A model generated the notes under the pieces. It ran no database searches. It was not told the origin of the DNA and worked only from the letters and a program-made list of their open reading frames with translations. Shown here piece after piece: positions 51,663-61,438 of a stretch of DNA of 64,000 nucleotides (the stretch's first letter is position 1; each line of letters begins with the position of its first letter). Position numbers and translations under genes: made by a program. The stretch is from Carnobacterium funditum DSM 5970 (GTDB taxonomy: Bacteria > Bacillota > Bacilli > Lactobacillales > Carnobacteriaceae): NCBI RefSeq assembly GCF_000744185.1, contig NZ_JQLL01000001.1:248001-312000 (forward strand), written 5' to 3'.

Positions 51663-53387
51663 ATGACAACTGAGTGGTGGAAAGAAGCCATTGTTTATCA
51701 AGTCTATCCAAGAAGTTTTCAAGATAGTAACAATGATGGAGTGGGAGATTTAAAAGGAATTATTGATCGTCTTGATTATATTCAATCTCTAGGCGTAACC
51801 GTCATTTGGTTGAATCCAATCTTTACTTCGCCACAGATTGATAACGGATATGATGTATCTAATTATTATGAAATCGACTCTCTTTTTGGTTCAATGGAAG
51901 ATACAGAGGAACTAATCAAACAGGCTCACAATCGTGGTTTAAAAGTTATATTTGATTTTGTATTAAATCATACGTCAGATCAGCATCCTTGGTTCCTAGA
52001 AGCGTTAAAAGATCCAGATAATCCTTATCGAGATTATTACCTTTGGGCGGATGGGAAAGCGGAGGGCCAGTTGCCAAACAATTGGGCTTCTTTCTTTGGA
52101 GGATCTGTTTGGGAAAAAGAGCCTTTAGGGAAACAATACTATTTTCATTTATTTGCTAAAGAGATGCCGGATTTAAACTGGGGAAATCCAAATGTACAGT
52201 CAGCTATGTTAGAAATTGCTTCTTTTTGGATGAAAAAAGGTGTTGATGGATTTCGTTTAGATGCTTTCATTCATATGGATAAAGAAGAAGGTTATCCAGA
52301 TGTTCCTAGTACAGTAGATGGAGAATTGGTTTTAGCTGAAAATTATTATGCTAATTTACCTAAAGTGAATGAGTACATGAAAACATTTGCTCAAGCATTG
52401 CGTAGCCAATATCCAGATGTCTTTTTAGTCGGTGAAGCTGCTTCAGCGACTATTGATTTAGCTGTCAATTACTCAGACCCAGTAAACGAGGCTTGCGATG
52501 CGGTCATTACCTTTCGTTATTTCCCGGAAGACGAGACTCAAAAGGATGCTCGTTTACCAATGTCAATGCAGTCGGGTAATTTAGATATTAAAAAGTTCAA
52601 AGAAACAATGGTTGAATGGCAAGAGCGACTAGCAGATTTTGGCGGACCAACACTTTATTGGAATAACCATGATATGGCAAGGGCCGTTTCACGCTTTGGA
52701 GATGCTGTTCATTACCGAGAAAATAGTAGCAAGATGTTAGCCACTTTGATGTATTTACAAAAAGGGATTCCTTTTATTTTAAATGGTGAAGAAATAGGAA
52801 TGAAAAATTTAGAAATAAAAGCGATTGAAAACTTTTTTGCTCCAGAAGCAAAGGTATTTTATAAAAAAGCGTATGATTTAGGCTATCGTTCAGATTATAT
52901 TCTTAAAGAATTAAACTCGACCAGCAAAGATGCTAGTCGAGGAGTAATGCAATGGGATAATTCAACATTCGCAGGCTTTTCTTCGACTACTCCATGGAGT
53001 GGGGTCAATATAGAGCCTGATTATAATGTGGCTAACCAGGAGGAAAAGACGTCCAGTATCTTGAATTACTATCGAAAATTGCTATCATACAAAAAAACGC
53101 CTTTGTTTACAAAAGGAAGTTTCAAATTAGTTGAAACGAATGACCATTTGTATTGTTATGAACGCAAACTTGGCGATCAAACGGCTTTAATTTGTTGCAA
53201 TTTGACAAATCAATCTTTCATTTATAGTGATTCTCGTTTTTCAAATGAAACGGTCACGGTGCTATTGTCTAATGGAGATAATTCTTTAGAACATCAACAA
53301 ATCAGGTTAGAACCATATGGCTCAGTAGTATTAGTCCTTGAAAATGAAAAAAAGACAACTGATGAAAAGCGGATAAATGTTATTTGA
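51663..53387 (+). CDS. Intracellular alpha-glucosidase / oligo-1,6-glucosidase, GH13_31 (copy 2)
   Basis: 574 residues, colinear with copy 1: WWKEAIVYQVYPRSF, IDNGYDVSNYYEIDSLFGS, GVDGFRLDAFIHMDK, LVGEAASATIDLA and YWNNHDMARAV. No signal peptide. AAGGAGG (51645-51651) serves ATG 51663; an ATG at 51658 in another phase stops after two codons (ATG ATA TGA) and might act as a tiny decoy. Parts of the two paralogues are nearly identical at DNA level while the flanks differ. Confidence 0.9.
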   Translation: MTTEWWKEAIVYQVYPRSFQDSNNDGVGDLKGIIDRLDYIQSLGVTVIWLNPIFTSPQIDNGYDVSNYYEIDSLFGSMEDTEELIKQAHNRGLKVIFDFVLNHTSDQHPWFLEALKDPDNPYRDYYLWADGKAEGQLPNNWASFFGGSVWEKEPLGKQYYFHLFAKEMPDLNWGNPNVQSAMLEIASFWMKKGVDGFRLDAFIHMDKEEGYPDVPSTVDGELVLAENYYANLPKVNEYMKTFAQALRSQYPDVFLVGEAASATIDLAVNYSDPVNEACDAVITFRYFPEDETQKDARLPMSMQSGNLDIKKFKETMVEWQERLADFGGPTLYWNNHDMARAVSRFGDAVHYRENSSKMLATLMYLQKGIPFILNGEEIGMKNLEIKAIENFFAPEAKVFYKKAYDLGYRSDYILKELNSTSKDASRGVMQWDNSTFAGFSSTTPWSGVNIEPDYNVANQEEKTSSILNYYRKLLSYKKTPLFTKGSFKLVETNDHLYCYERKLGDQTALICCNLTNQSFIYSDSRFSNETVTVLLSNGDNSLEHQQIRLEPYGSVVLVLENEKKTTDEKRINVI

Positions 53388-53437
53388 AAATAAAAAGCAT
53401 TGCCTAAATAAAATAGTAGAAATGAGGAATAGAGTGA

Positions 53438-55231
53438 ATGGAAACTTCAGCAATTTTTCATAGGCCTGAGAGTGAATATGCCTACCTTTATACAAAAGAT
53501 GAAATGCACATTCGGATACGTACTAAAAAAGGAGACGTTTCCAAAGTAAATATTATCAGTGGTGATCCTTATTTACATGACCAGAAAAAATGGTATCTGG
53601 AAAACGTTCCAATGGATTTAATCTTAAGCACAGATATTCATGATTATTGGTTAATTAAAACTGGAGCAGAGTTTAGGCGTTTGTCTTATGGATTTCATGT
53701 TATTGGTAACGACGGTACTGAAGTTTTTTATGGAGATAGAGGCGTTTTTCCTTATGATGAAAAATACTTAGCCTTTGCTAATTCTTTTTTTCGAATGCCT
53801 TATTTCCAAGAAATTGATCGTTTTAAAGCGCCTGATTGGGTGAAAAAAACAATCTGGTATCAAATTTTTCCAGAGCGATTTGCTAATGGTGACACGAGTA
53901 ATGATCCAGCAGGCACTTTGCCTTGGGGAAGTAAAAAACACCCAACACGTGATGATTTTTATGGTGGAGATTTACAAGGGGTTATTGATAATTTAGATTA
54001 TCTAGTTGATTTAGGAATAAATGGTATTTATTTTTGCCCTATTTTTAAAGCGACCTCGAATCATAAGTATGACACGACAGACTATTTTGAAATTGATCCA
54101 GATTTTGGTGATAAAGAAACGTTTAAAAAATTAGTTGATGAAGCACATAAAAGAGGGATACGCATCATGTTGGATGCAGTATTTAACCATCTGGGGATGT
54201 TGTCGTATCAATGGGCAGATGTTATTGAAAATGAAGAAAAGTCTAAATATGCTGATTGGTTCCATATCCATGAGTTTCCAGTAAAATTAGATGAGAGTTT
54301 AACAACTGAAGAACTAGAAAATGTCGGTCAAGTACCGTATGATACCTTCGCTTTTACCGGTCATATGCCTAAATTAAACACAGCTAATCCAGCTGTTCAA
54401 GACTACTTATTAGAAGTTGCAGCTTATTGGATTCGTGAATTTGATATTGACGCTTGGCGTTTAGACGTAGCTAATGAAGTTGACCATCATTTCTGGAAAA
54501 GGTTTTATCAGGTTACAACAGATTTAAAAGAAGATTTTTATATTTTAGGAGAAATTTGGCACTCTTCTCAAAGTTGGTTACAAGGTGATGAGTTTCATGC
54601 AGTCATGAACTATGCTTTTACTGGCACAATAGAAGATTACTTTGTGCAGAAGAGGATCACTGCTAGTAAAATGGTCTCAGGGTTGAATGAACAACTAATG
54701 TTGTACCGGCAACAGGCGAATGAAGTGATGTTTAATTCTTTAGACTCCCATGATACTGCTCGTATACTAACAATCAGTGCAGGAAATAAAGATAGTGTGA
54801 AGTCGAGTCTGGCATTTACATTTATGCAATACGGTTCACCTTGTATTTATTATGGTACTGAGGTTGGAATGGATGGATTCGATGATCCCGATTGCCGAAA
54901 ATGTATGGTTTGGAATGAAAAAGACCAAGATTTAAACATGCTAGCATTTACAAAAGAATTAATTGAGTTCAGAAAAAATTACCAAGATATATTGAGTTTT
55001 GGTAAATTAGAATGGTTTGATATTAGAGACGAAGAAAATGTTATTGGTTTCAAACGCTCATTTGGCGAACAAACGATTGTTGCTTACTTTAACCAAGGGG
55101 ATGAAGAGTTAGCAATAACGTCAACTAGTCAAGCAGACAGTATCCTATCTCATTTAACCTCTAATAAAGGTGAGTTACTGACAATTAAGAAAAATGGTTT
55201 TGTTGTGTACAAAGAAAATATAAAGGCGTAA
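53438..55231 (+). CDS. Neopullulanase / cyclomaltodextrinase family GH13_20 glycosidase
   Basis: 597 residues. An N-terminal beta-sandwich (CBM34-like, about 1-125) carries YAYLYTKDEMHIRIRTKKGDV. The barrel starts WVKKTIWYQIFPERFANGD and has FDIDAWRLDVANEVDH (nucleophile Asp), ILGEIWH (acid/base Glu) and NSLDSHDTAR. The CBM34 domain and dimer-forming layout mark the cyclodextrin/pullulan-hydrolysing subgroup. No signal peptide, so it opens imported cyclic or branched dextrins. ATG 53438 has GAGG 11 bases ahead. Confidence 0.9.
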   Translation: METSAIFHRPESEYAYLYTKDEMHIRIRTKKGDVSKVNIISGDPYLHDQKKWYLENVPMDLILSTDIHDYWLIKTGAEFRRLSYGFHVIGNDGTEVFYGDRGVFPYDEKYLAFANSFFRMPYFQEIDRFKAPDWVKKTIWYQIFPERFANGDTSNDPAGTLPWGSKKHPTRDDFYGGDLQGVIDNLDYLVDLGINGIYFCPIFKATSNHKYDTTDYFEIDPDFGDKETFKKLVDEAHKRGIRIMLDAVFNHLGMLSYQWADVIENEEKSKYADWFHIHEFPVKLDESLTTEELENVGQVPYDTFAFTGHMPKLNTANPAVQDYLLEVAAYWIREFDIDAWRLDVANEVDHHFWKRFYQVTTDLKEDFYILGEIWHSSQSWLQGDEFHAVMNYAFTGTIEDYFVQKRITASKMVSGLNEQLMLYRQQANEVMFNSLDSHDTARILTISAGNKDSVKSSLAFTFMQYGSPCIYYGTEVGMDGFDDPDCRKCMVWNEKDQDLNMLAFTKELIEFRKNYQDILSFGKLEWFDIRDEENVIGFKRSFGEQTIVAYFNQGDEELAITSTSQADSILSHLTSNKGELLTIKKNGFVVYKENIKA

Positions 55232-55272
55232 ATAATAATCGTTATTATTTTTTTAAATTCCTATCTATTTTG

Positions 55273-55301
55273 GAGTAGTTCATTGTGAACTACTCTTTTT
55301 T
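55273..55301 (+). terminator. Terminator after the neopullulanase gene
   Basis: GAGTAGTTCA and TGAACTACTC pair perfectly around TTG and run into TTTTTT. Confidence 0.92.
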
Positions 55302-55330
55302 GTCGTCAAAAATAATCTGTCTGTTTAAAC

Positions 55331-55344
55331 TGTAAACGTTTGAT
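55331..55344 (+). promoter_or_regulatory. cre site upstream of the first maltodextrin-binding lipoprotein
   Basis: TGTAAACGTTTGAT matches the cre consensus at 13 of 14 positions, 70 bases before the gene. No LacI-type dyad is seen here, so this copy may be under CcpA alone. Confidence 0.6.
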
Positions 55345-55413
55345 TAATCATCGCCTTTCTAAGATAATTGAATAGAACGATAGGTTATATTATTTTTAAG
55401 GAGGAGTTTTAAG

Positions 55414-56694
55414 ATGAAAAAAATACATTGGAAAAAAACAATGATTGGTTTCCTTTCACTTACTGCTTTAGTTCTAACGGCTTGCACTGATAATACTTCT
55501 GATTCAAATGATTCTGAGAGTGGTGGGAAAGAAACCGCTTCCGTTTTAAAGATTGATGTAGATGAACGCTACACAGATTATGTTAATGCTATTGTAGCTG
55601 ATTTCGAAAAAGAACAGGGTGTAACCGTCGAAGTAACCGAAAAAAATATGTTTGATTCTATAGAAGCTTTGCCACTTGATGGTCCCGCAGGTATTGGAAC
55701 AGATGTTTTAATTGCTCCCTATGATAGAATAGGTATTTTAGGTGAGCAAGGTCATTTGTTTGAAGTTAACTTACCAAATGATGATCGTTATGACAATATG
55801 GATAAGAATCAAGTACTTTCAGAAGGTAAAATTTACGGTGCTCCTTTTGTAATAGAAACGTTAGTCATGTTTTACAACAAAAATTTAGTTGAAACGGTTC
55901 CTAAGACATTTAACGATTTAGAGAAATTAGCCGAAGACAACCAATTTGAATTTGAAAACGAAAAAGGTACGAACACGGCATTTTTAGCTAACTGGGTTGC
56001 ACCTTACCATTACATGGGATTAATCACAGGATACGGTGGATACATTTTTGGAGAAGACGGGAGAGATACAACTGATATAGGTCTAAATACTCCTGAGGCG
56101 ATTGAGGCCATTGAATATGCTTCTAAATGGTATCAAGACGTATGGCCAAAAGGCGCGCTTGATGCGACTAGCGCTGAAAATTTTATGAATGATCAATTTA
56201 CTAGTGAAAAAACAGCTGCAGTTATAAACGGTCCTTGGGGGGCAGCGAGTTATAAAGAAGCCGGCTTAAATTATGGCGTGGCTACTATCCCAACTTTACC
56301 GAACGGTGAGAACTATCAGCCGTTTGCCGGCGGAACGGGTTGGACCATTAGTACGTATTCAAAAAATAAAGGACTTGCGCAAAAATGGCTTGATTTTGTT
56401 AACAACACTAAGAACACACAAACTTTATATGAAATGACAGCAGAAATTCCGGCAAATCAAGAAACAAGATCTGCTATTAGTAATGGGGATGAGGAATTAA
56501 CGAATGCGGTGATTAAACAATACATTTCTGCGGTACCAATGCCAAATATTCCGGAAATGGAAGAAGTTTGGACTGGGACAGAATCGATGATTTTTGATGC
56601 AGCATCCGGTAATAAAACAGCAAAAGAGGCAGCTGATGATGCCGTCAAATTGATTGAAGAGAACATCAAACAAAAATATGAAAAAAATGAATAG
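55414..56694 (+). CDS. Maltodextrin-binding lipoprotein of an ABC transporter (copy 1)
   Basis: 426 residues. A signal peptide with lipobox VLTAC (Cys24), a Ser/Asp-rich linker, then a family 1 solute-binding fold: VVADFEKEQGVTVEV-like opening VADFEKEQGV, PLDGPAGIGTDVLIAPYDRIG, FVIETLVMFYNKNLV, INGPWGAASYKEAG and the late PAN-Q-E-TR and MPNIPEMEEVW blocks typical of maltose/maltodextrin binders. GGAGG precedes ATG 55414. It is followed by a paralogue; both presumably feed the single MalF-MalG pair. Confidence 0.88.
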   Translation: MKKIHWKKTMIGFLSLTALVLTACTDNTSDSNDSESGGKETASVLKIDVDERYTDYVNAIVADFEKEQGVTVEVTEKNMFDSIEALPLDGPAGIGTDVLIAPYDRIGILGEQGHLFEVNLPNDDRYDNMDKNQVLSEGKIYGAPFVIETLVMFYNKNLVETVPKTFNDLEKLAEDNQFEFENEKGTNTAFLANWVAPYHYMGLITGYGGYIFGEDGRDTTDIGLNTPEAIEAIEYASKWYQDVWPKGALDATSAENFMNDQFTSEKTAAVINGPWGAASYKEAGLNYGVATIPTLPNGENYQPFAGGTGWTISTYSKNKGLAQKWLDFVNNTKNTQTLYEMTAEIPANQETRSAISNGDEELTNAVIKQYISAVPMPNIPEMEEVWTGTESMIFDAASGNKTAKEAADDAVKLIEENIKQKYEKNE

Positions 56695-56835
56695 TCGTTG
56701 ATCAAATTTTTTCAAAAAGGAAAAAAATAAAATGGTATAGTTAAAAAAATTAATAAGATTATCTAATTCTAGGTTAAATAGAAAAAAATGCGATAAGTGG
56801 GCTAAATTGTGACATAAAATCGAGATAAGTTATTC

Positions 56836-56849
56836 TGTTACCGGTAACA
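56836..56849 (+). promoter_or_regulatory. Perfect LacI-type (MalR) operator upstream of the second binding protein
   Basis: TGTTACCGGTAACA is an exact 14-base palindrome with central CG. It lies just upstream of a TTGCAA hexamer (56862-56867), about 90 bases before the gene, and heads the malE-malF-malG run. Confidence 0.75.
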
Positions 56850-56866
56850 ACGAAAAAACGATTGCA

Positions 56867-56880
56867 AGAAAGCGTTTTAT
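56867..56880 (+). promoter_or_regulatory. cre site in the malEFG promoter
   Basis: AGAAAGCGTTTTAT matches the cre consensus at 12 of 14 positions. It overlaps the spacer between TTGCAA (56862-56867) and the AATAAT region near 56885, the likely promoter of this operon. Confidence 0.5.
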
Positions 56881-56939
56881 CATCAATAATAAGAATGTAA
56901 ACAAAAATAAAAAGCAAAACATAAAGGGAGGATATTAAA

Positions 56940-58217
56940 TTGAAGAAAAAGAGTTGGAAAAAATATGCGGTTGGTTTAGTTTCTGCAAGTGCATTGTTGT
57001 TAGCTGCATGTGGTGGGGCAAGCGGAACAGAATCAGCTTCATCTGATTCAAAAGATAATGCAGGGAGTAAAGAATTAAATATCGCTGTTGATGCAGGATA
57101 TGTTGATTACGTAAATGAGATTAAAGCAGATTTTGAAAAAGAAAATGATGTAACAATAAAAATTACTGAAAGAGATATGTTTGAACAGTTAGAGGCTCTT
57201 CCATTAGATGGACCAGCTGGAAGTGCACCGGACATCATGATGTCCGCTTATGACCGAATTGGACCATTAGGACAACAAGGACATTTAGCTGAAGTAACAT
57301 TAGGGAATGAAGAGCAATATGATGAAACAGACAAAGCTCAAGTAACTATTGATGGTAAAATTTATGGTGAACCAGCAGTTATTGAAACGTTGGTATTATA
57401 TTACAATAAAGATTTGATAGAAAAAGCTCCTGAAACATTTAAAGAAGCGGAAGCATTAGCTAAAGACGAAAAATATAATTTCGAAGGCGAAGATGGTAAA
57501 AACACTGGATTCTTAGCAAAATGGACTGACTTTTACTTCTCTTATGGATTAGTAGCAGGTTATGGTGGTTATGTATTTGGTGAAAATGGAACAGATGCAT
57601 CTGATGTCGGTCTAAATAATGAAGGCGCAGTTGAAGCAATCACTTATGCTACAGACTGGTTCCAAAATGTATGGCCTCAAGGAATGCTAGATATCACAAG
57701 TTCTGATGCTTTCATTACAGATCAGTTCTTAGCTGGTAAAGTTGCAGCATTTATTGGCGGACCTTGGCAAGCACAAGCTTTGCAAGAAGCAGGCGTTAAT
57801 TATGGTGTAGCAACAATTCCTACTTTAAATAATGGTGAAGAATACCAAGCATTTGGTGGAGGAAAAGGCTGGGTTGTCAGCAACTACTCAGAGAATAAAG
57901 AAGTGTCACAAGCATGGTTAGACTATGTTACAACAACAGAAAATCAAAATAAATTCTACGATGCTACAAACGAAATTCCAGCAAACCAAGAATCTCGTGA
58001 ATATGCAACAGGTAAAGATGATGAGTTAACATCAGCAGTTATTGCACAATACAAAGAAGCACAACCTATGCCTAACATTCCAGAAATGGCTGAAGTATGG
58101 ACAGGAGCAGAAAACTTAATGTTTGATGCAGCTTCTGGCAATAAAACACCAAAAGAATCAGCAGATGAAGCTGTCAAAATGATTACTGAATCTATTGAGC
58201 AAAAATACAATAACTAA
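56940..58217 (+). CDS. malE: Maltodextrin-binding lipoprotein of an ABC transporter (copy 2, operon with malFG)
   Basis: 425 residues. Lipobox LLLAACGG (Cys24). The solute-binding fold is colinear with copy 1: KADFEKENDVTIKITERDMF, PLDGPAGSAPDIMMSAYDRIG, AVIETLVLYYNKDLI, FIGGPWQAQALQEAGVNYGV, IPANQESREYA and MPNIPEMAEVWTGAE. The start codon is TTG 56940, with GGGAGG at the right distance; no ATG is near. It lies directly upstream of malF behind its own LacI-type operator and cre, so it is the operon's main receptor. Confidence 0.9.
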   Translation: MKKKSWKKYAVGLVSASALLLAACGGASGTESASSDSKDNAGSKELNIAVDAGYVDYVNEIKADFEKENDVTIKITERDMFEQLEALPLDGPAGSAPDIMMSAYDRIGPLGQQGHLAEVTLGNEEQYDETDKAQVTIDGKIYGEPAVIETLVLYYNKDLIEKAPETFKEAEALAKDEKYNFEGEDGKNTGFLAKWTDFYFSYGLVAGYGGYVFGENGTDASDVGLNNEGAVEAITYATDWFQNVWPQGMLDITSSDAFITDQFLAGKVAAFIGGPWQAQALQEAGVNYGVATIPTLNNGEEYQAFGGGKGWVVSNYSENKEVSQAWLDYVTTTENQNKFYDATNEIPANQESREYATGKDDELTSAVIAQYKEAQPMPNIPEMAEVWTGAENLMFDAASGNKTPKESADEAVKMITESIEQKYNN

Positions 58218-58248
58218 TTTTCAAGAAATTAATAGAGATACTGTTATC

Positions 58249-58274
58249 GGCAGAGAATGAATCTATTCTCTGCC
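58249..58274 (+). promoter_or_regulatory. Intercistronic hairpin between malE and malF
   Basis: GGCAGAGAAT pairs perfectly with ATTCTCTGCC around a 6-base loop. There is no T run (ATTATTATT follows), so it is more likely an mRNA-stabilising or attenuating element that keeps the binding protein in excess over the permease. Confidence 0.65.
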
Positions 58275-58306
58275 ATTATTATTAAGTGAAAAGAGGAGAA
58301 AAAACT

Positions 58307-59617
58307 ATGTCTAAGGAAAATCAGCCAAAAAAGCTGAAGGATGAAAGAAAAGCCATGTTGTATTCTATGATCCCCGGCATTGGACAGTTTTATAATGAAC
58401 AAAAGTTCAAAGGCTTTATATTTCTAGGAATCTTTCTAATGTTTATTTATGAAATGATCACCTTTGGCACAAATGCTATAACCGGATTGTTTACTTTAGG
58501 AAGTGTTCCAATTGAAGATCATTCTTTATTTATTATGATAGGTGGAACGTTACAATTAATTATTATTGTTATATTTTTAGCGTTTTATGCTTTAAATATC
58601 TATGATGCCAGAGCAGTGGCTATCAGATGGAACAAGCAGTTAAAAGTGAATACAACTGCAAAAGAGGTATTATACAATGTTTATGATCAAGGATTTCCAT
58701 ATTTATTGATTGTTCCAGCATATCTAATGATGGCTTTTACTATTATTTTTCCAGTGTTAGTTACTTTATTTATGGCCTTTACAAACTATGATTTCTATCA
58801 TATACCTCCAGCAAATTTAATTGATTGGGTTGGGGTCAAAAACTTTACGAATATCTTGTTCTTAAGTTCTTATCGTGATGCCTTTACTTCTGTATTTAGT
58901 TGGACGCTTATCTGGACGCTTTGTGCAACCACATTACAAATTTCTTTAGGAATTATAACAGCTGTCATCACAAACCAGTCGTTCATTAAAGGAAAACGTT
59001 ACTTTGGAGTGGTTTTCTTACTTCCTTGGGCTGTTCCTGCATTCATCACTATTTTATCTTTCTCAAATATGTTTAATGACAGTATTGGCGCAATCAATAC
59101 TCAAGTTATTCCTTTATTAAACAATCTTCCTTTTGTTGAAATTGGACAAGTTGCTTGGAAAACACAAGCACTTTGGTCAAAAGTAGCCATTATTATGATT
59201 CAAGGATGGCTCGGTTTCCCTTATATTTATGTTATGACAACAAGTATTTTGCAATCAATTCCAGAAGATTTATACGAAGCTGCTAAAATTGATGGGGCTA
59301 ATGCAATCCAACGCTTCAAAGAAATTACGTTGCCGATGATCTTTATGGTTGCAGCTCCAACTTTTATCACACAATATACAGGGAATTTCAATAACTTTTC
59401 AATGATCTATCTGTTTAATAATGGAGGTCCTGGAAGTGTCGGCGGTGGTGCTGGTGCGACAGATATTTTAATCTCTTGGATTTATAAACTAACGACAGGG
59501 ACCTCACCACAATACTCAATGGCAGCTGCGATTACGTTGATTATTTCAACACTTGTTATCTCAGTTTCTCTAATCGTGTTCCGTAAAACAAAAGCTTTCA
59601 ATATGGAGGATGCTTAA
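58307..59617 (+). CDS. malF: Maltodextrin ABC transporter permease MalF
   Basis: 436 residues with about eight membrane helices. An extra N-terminal hydrophobic region precedes the permease core; the EAA loop reads [47 protein letters not shown] is typical of the Firmicute MalC/MdxF form. ATG 58307 is 8 bases after AGAGGAG; an in-frame GTG at 58286 is less likely. Its last codons contain the ribosome binding site of malG. Confidence 0.92.
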   Translation: MSKENQPKKLKDERKAMLYSMIPGIGQFYNEQKFKGFIFLGIFLMFIYEMITFGTNAITGLFTLGSVPIEDHSLFIMIGGTLQLIIIVIFLAFYALNIYDARAVAIRWNKQLKVNTTAKEVLYNVYDQGFPYLLIVPAYLMMAFTIIFPVLVTLFMAFTNYDFYHIPPANLIDWVGVKNFTNILFLSSYRDAFTSVFSWTLIWTLCATTLQISLGIITAVITNQSFIKGKRYFGVVFLLPWAVPAFITILSFSNMFNDSIGAINTQVIPLLNNLPFVEIGQVAWKTQALWSKVAIIMIQGWLGFPYIYVMTTSILQSIPEDLYEAAKIDGANAIQRFKEITLPMIFMVAAPTFITQYTGNFNNFSMIYLFNNGGPGSVGGGAGATDILISWIYKLTTGTSPQYSMAAAITLIISTLVISVSLIVFRKTKAFNMEDA

Positions 59618-59618
59618 G

Positions 59619-60470
59619 ATGAAAAATAAATTTAAATCTCAAAAAACTGCCACTTTTCTAAATCATTTTTTTACTTATTTTTTTATGATTGCACTTTCTA
59701 TTATTATTATTTACCCCCTACTCATTACTGCTAGTTCTGCTTTCAAGTCAGGCAACATTACTGCTTTTTCTCTAGATTTTAATGCCGATTGGACACTTAA
59801 TAATTTTCAACGTCTTTTTGGTGAAACACTATACGGAACATGGTACATGAATACTCTTATTGTTGCTACGTCAACAATGGTTGTTCAAGTTGCTTTGATT
59901 ACTTTAGCAGGATATGCATATAGCCGCTATAACTTTATGGGAAGGAAAAAAAGTTTGATTTTTTTCCTTGTTATCCAAATGGTGCCTACTATGGCTGCAT
60001 TGACAGCTTTCTATGTTATGGCCTTATTGCTAGGTGCATTAGACCAATTTTGGTTCTTGTCTATGCTTTATATCGGTGGAGGTATTCCAATGAATACTTG
60101 GCTGATGAAAGGGTATTTTGATACTGTCCCTAAAGAGTTAGATGAATCTGCGAAACTAGATGGAGCAGGACATTTTCGTATTTTTTGGCAAATTATATTG
60201 CCACTCGTTCGTCCAATGATAGCCGTTCAAGCTTTATGGGCATTTATGGGACCTTTTGGTGACTTTATGTTAGCCCGATTCTTGTTAAGAAGTCCGGAAA
60301 AAATAACTGTAGCAGTTGGACTTCAAACATTCATAAGCAATCCGCAAAACCAAAAAGCTTCTCTATTCGCTGCAGGTGCAATTTTGATTGCCGTTCCAAT
60401 TTCAATTCTCTTCTTTATGTTACAAAAGAATTTTGTTTCTGGCCTTACTTCTGGAGGAACAAAAGGTTAA
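59619..60470 (+). CDS. malG: Maltodextrin ABC transporter permease MalG
   Basis: 283 residues with six membrane helices; the EAA loop reads [21 protein letters not shown], and [20 protein letters not shown]-like text ([17 protein letters not shown]) fits MalG/MdxG. ATG 59619 is 9 bases after GGAGG (59605-59609), which lies inside malF, and starts 1 base after the malF stop. No ATPase gene accompanies the permeases, so a shared MsmK-type ATPase elsewhere must drive transport. Confidence 0.92.
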   Translation: MKNKFKSQKTATFLNHFFTYFFMIALSIIIIYPLLITASSAFKSGNITAFSLDFNADWTLNNFQRLFGETLYGTWYMNTLIVATSTMVVQVALITLAGYAYSRYNFMGRKKSLIFFLVIQMVPTMAALTAFYVMALLLGALDQFWFLSMLYIGGGIPMNTWLMKGYFDTVPKELDESAKLDGAGHFRIFWQIILPLVRPMIAVQALWAFMGPFGDFMLARFLLRSPEKITVAVGLQTFISNPQNQKASLFAAGAILIAVPISILFFMLQKNFVSGLTSGGTKG

Positions 60471-60500
60471 TAGGTAACTGTTTAGCAAGCAAAATAATGG

Positions 60501-60538
60501 ATCTCACTTTCACATAGACTTTTAAAGGCTAGTGAGAT
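60501..60538 (+). promoter_or_regulatory. Intercistronic inverted repeat between malG and malA
   Basis: ATCTCACT (60501-60508) pairs with AGTGAGAT (60531-60538) across a 22-base loop with no T run. It may tune or process the transcript. Confidence 0.45.
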
Positions 60539-60577
60539 GTACTGTATAGAAATATTGAAGAAAAAGAAGGGGTTTTT

Positions 60578-61438
60578 ATGAAAACTGATGTATTTCCACT
60601 GACTTATTTTAAAAATATCTGGACGCCTAGGCTTATCTTCAAAAAGCGTCACCAATTAAACTGGTTTCAATTATTGTTAGTCTTGTTCTTTTTGACTAGC
60701 ATATTGATGGTTCCTGTATCATTAAATTTTTTGAAGATGGAGACTTACCCTATTGAAGAAAGTTATCCTGATACATTTAAATTAATGGATGAATCAGTTG
60801 TTGTAGCTTTTCAGCAGGCAACAAGTAAAAAAGGGGCATTGGTTACTGACCCAGGATTACACTTGGCTAAGAAAAACGGTGTAGTGAGTATAACGGAGTC
60901 GGATTCTGTCATCAAAGAAGATTTAAAAGCAGAAAATGCGCTTATTTTTTCTGAAAATGAATTTTATTTAAAAAACAAAGATGTACCGGTTTCTACCATT
61001 CGGTATACAAAAGATTTTACTCCAAGTCAAATAAAATCCGTTGAAGATATGAAAGCTGCCATTTCGCGACAATGGTTTTTCCAAAATCGCACTTACGTTA
61101 TAGGATCTTTGTTGTTATTGGTTTTCAGTATATTATTCGTTAGTACAATTCTGATTGTTTTAGGATCTGCTGTGTTTTTATATCTGACCAAAAAAAATTC
61201 TTTTTCATCTATTAAAACGTACAAAGAATCTGTCAATTTAATTCTTAATGCATTAGGGTTGCCTTCTTTAATTGCATTAATTTCAAGTTTCATTCAGTTT
61301 GATATAATTGTGATGCTGACAATCCAATCGATTGGCCTAGCATTAATGATATTAATGGTATTTTATACAACGCGTTTCAATGATAAAGTCCCAGTTAAAA
61401 ATAATATAGAAGTTGCTGGAGGTAAAAAACATGATTAA
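60578..61438 (+). CDS. malA: DUF1189 membrane protein (MalA-like) of the maltodextrin operon
   Basis: 286 residues. One membrane helix near 30-52, an extracytoplasmic domain to about 170, then three or four helices ([20 protein letters not shown] and later). This fits the DUF1189 family, whose member MalA follows malD in the streptococcal maltodextrin operon. Its role is not firmly known. AAGAAGGGG precedes ATG 60578. Its end overlaps the maltose phosphorylase start by 8 bases. Confidence 0.75.
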   Translation: MKTDVFPLTYFKNIWTPRLIFKKRHQLNWFQLLLVLFFLTSILMVPVSLNFLKMETYPIEESYPDTFKLMDESVVVAFQQATSKKGALVTDPGLHLAKKNGVVSITESDSVIKEDLKAENALIFSENEFYLKNKDVPVSTIRYTKDFTPSQIKSVEDMKAAISRQWFFQNRTYVIGSLLLLVFSILFVSTILIVLGSAVFLYLTKKNSFSSIKTYKESVNLILNALGLPSLIALISSFIQFDIIVMLTIQSIGLALMILMVFYTTRFNDKVPVKNNIEVAGGKKHD

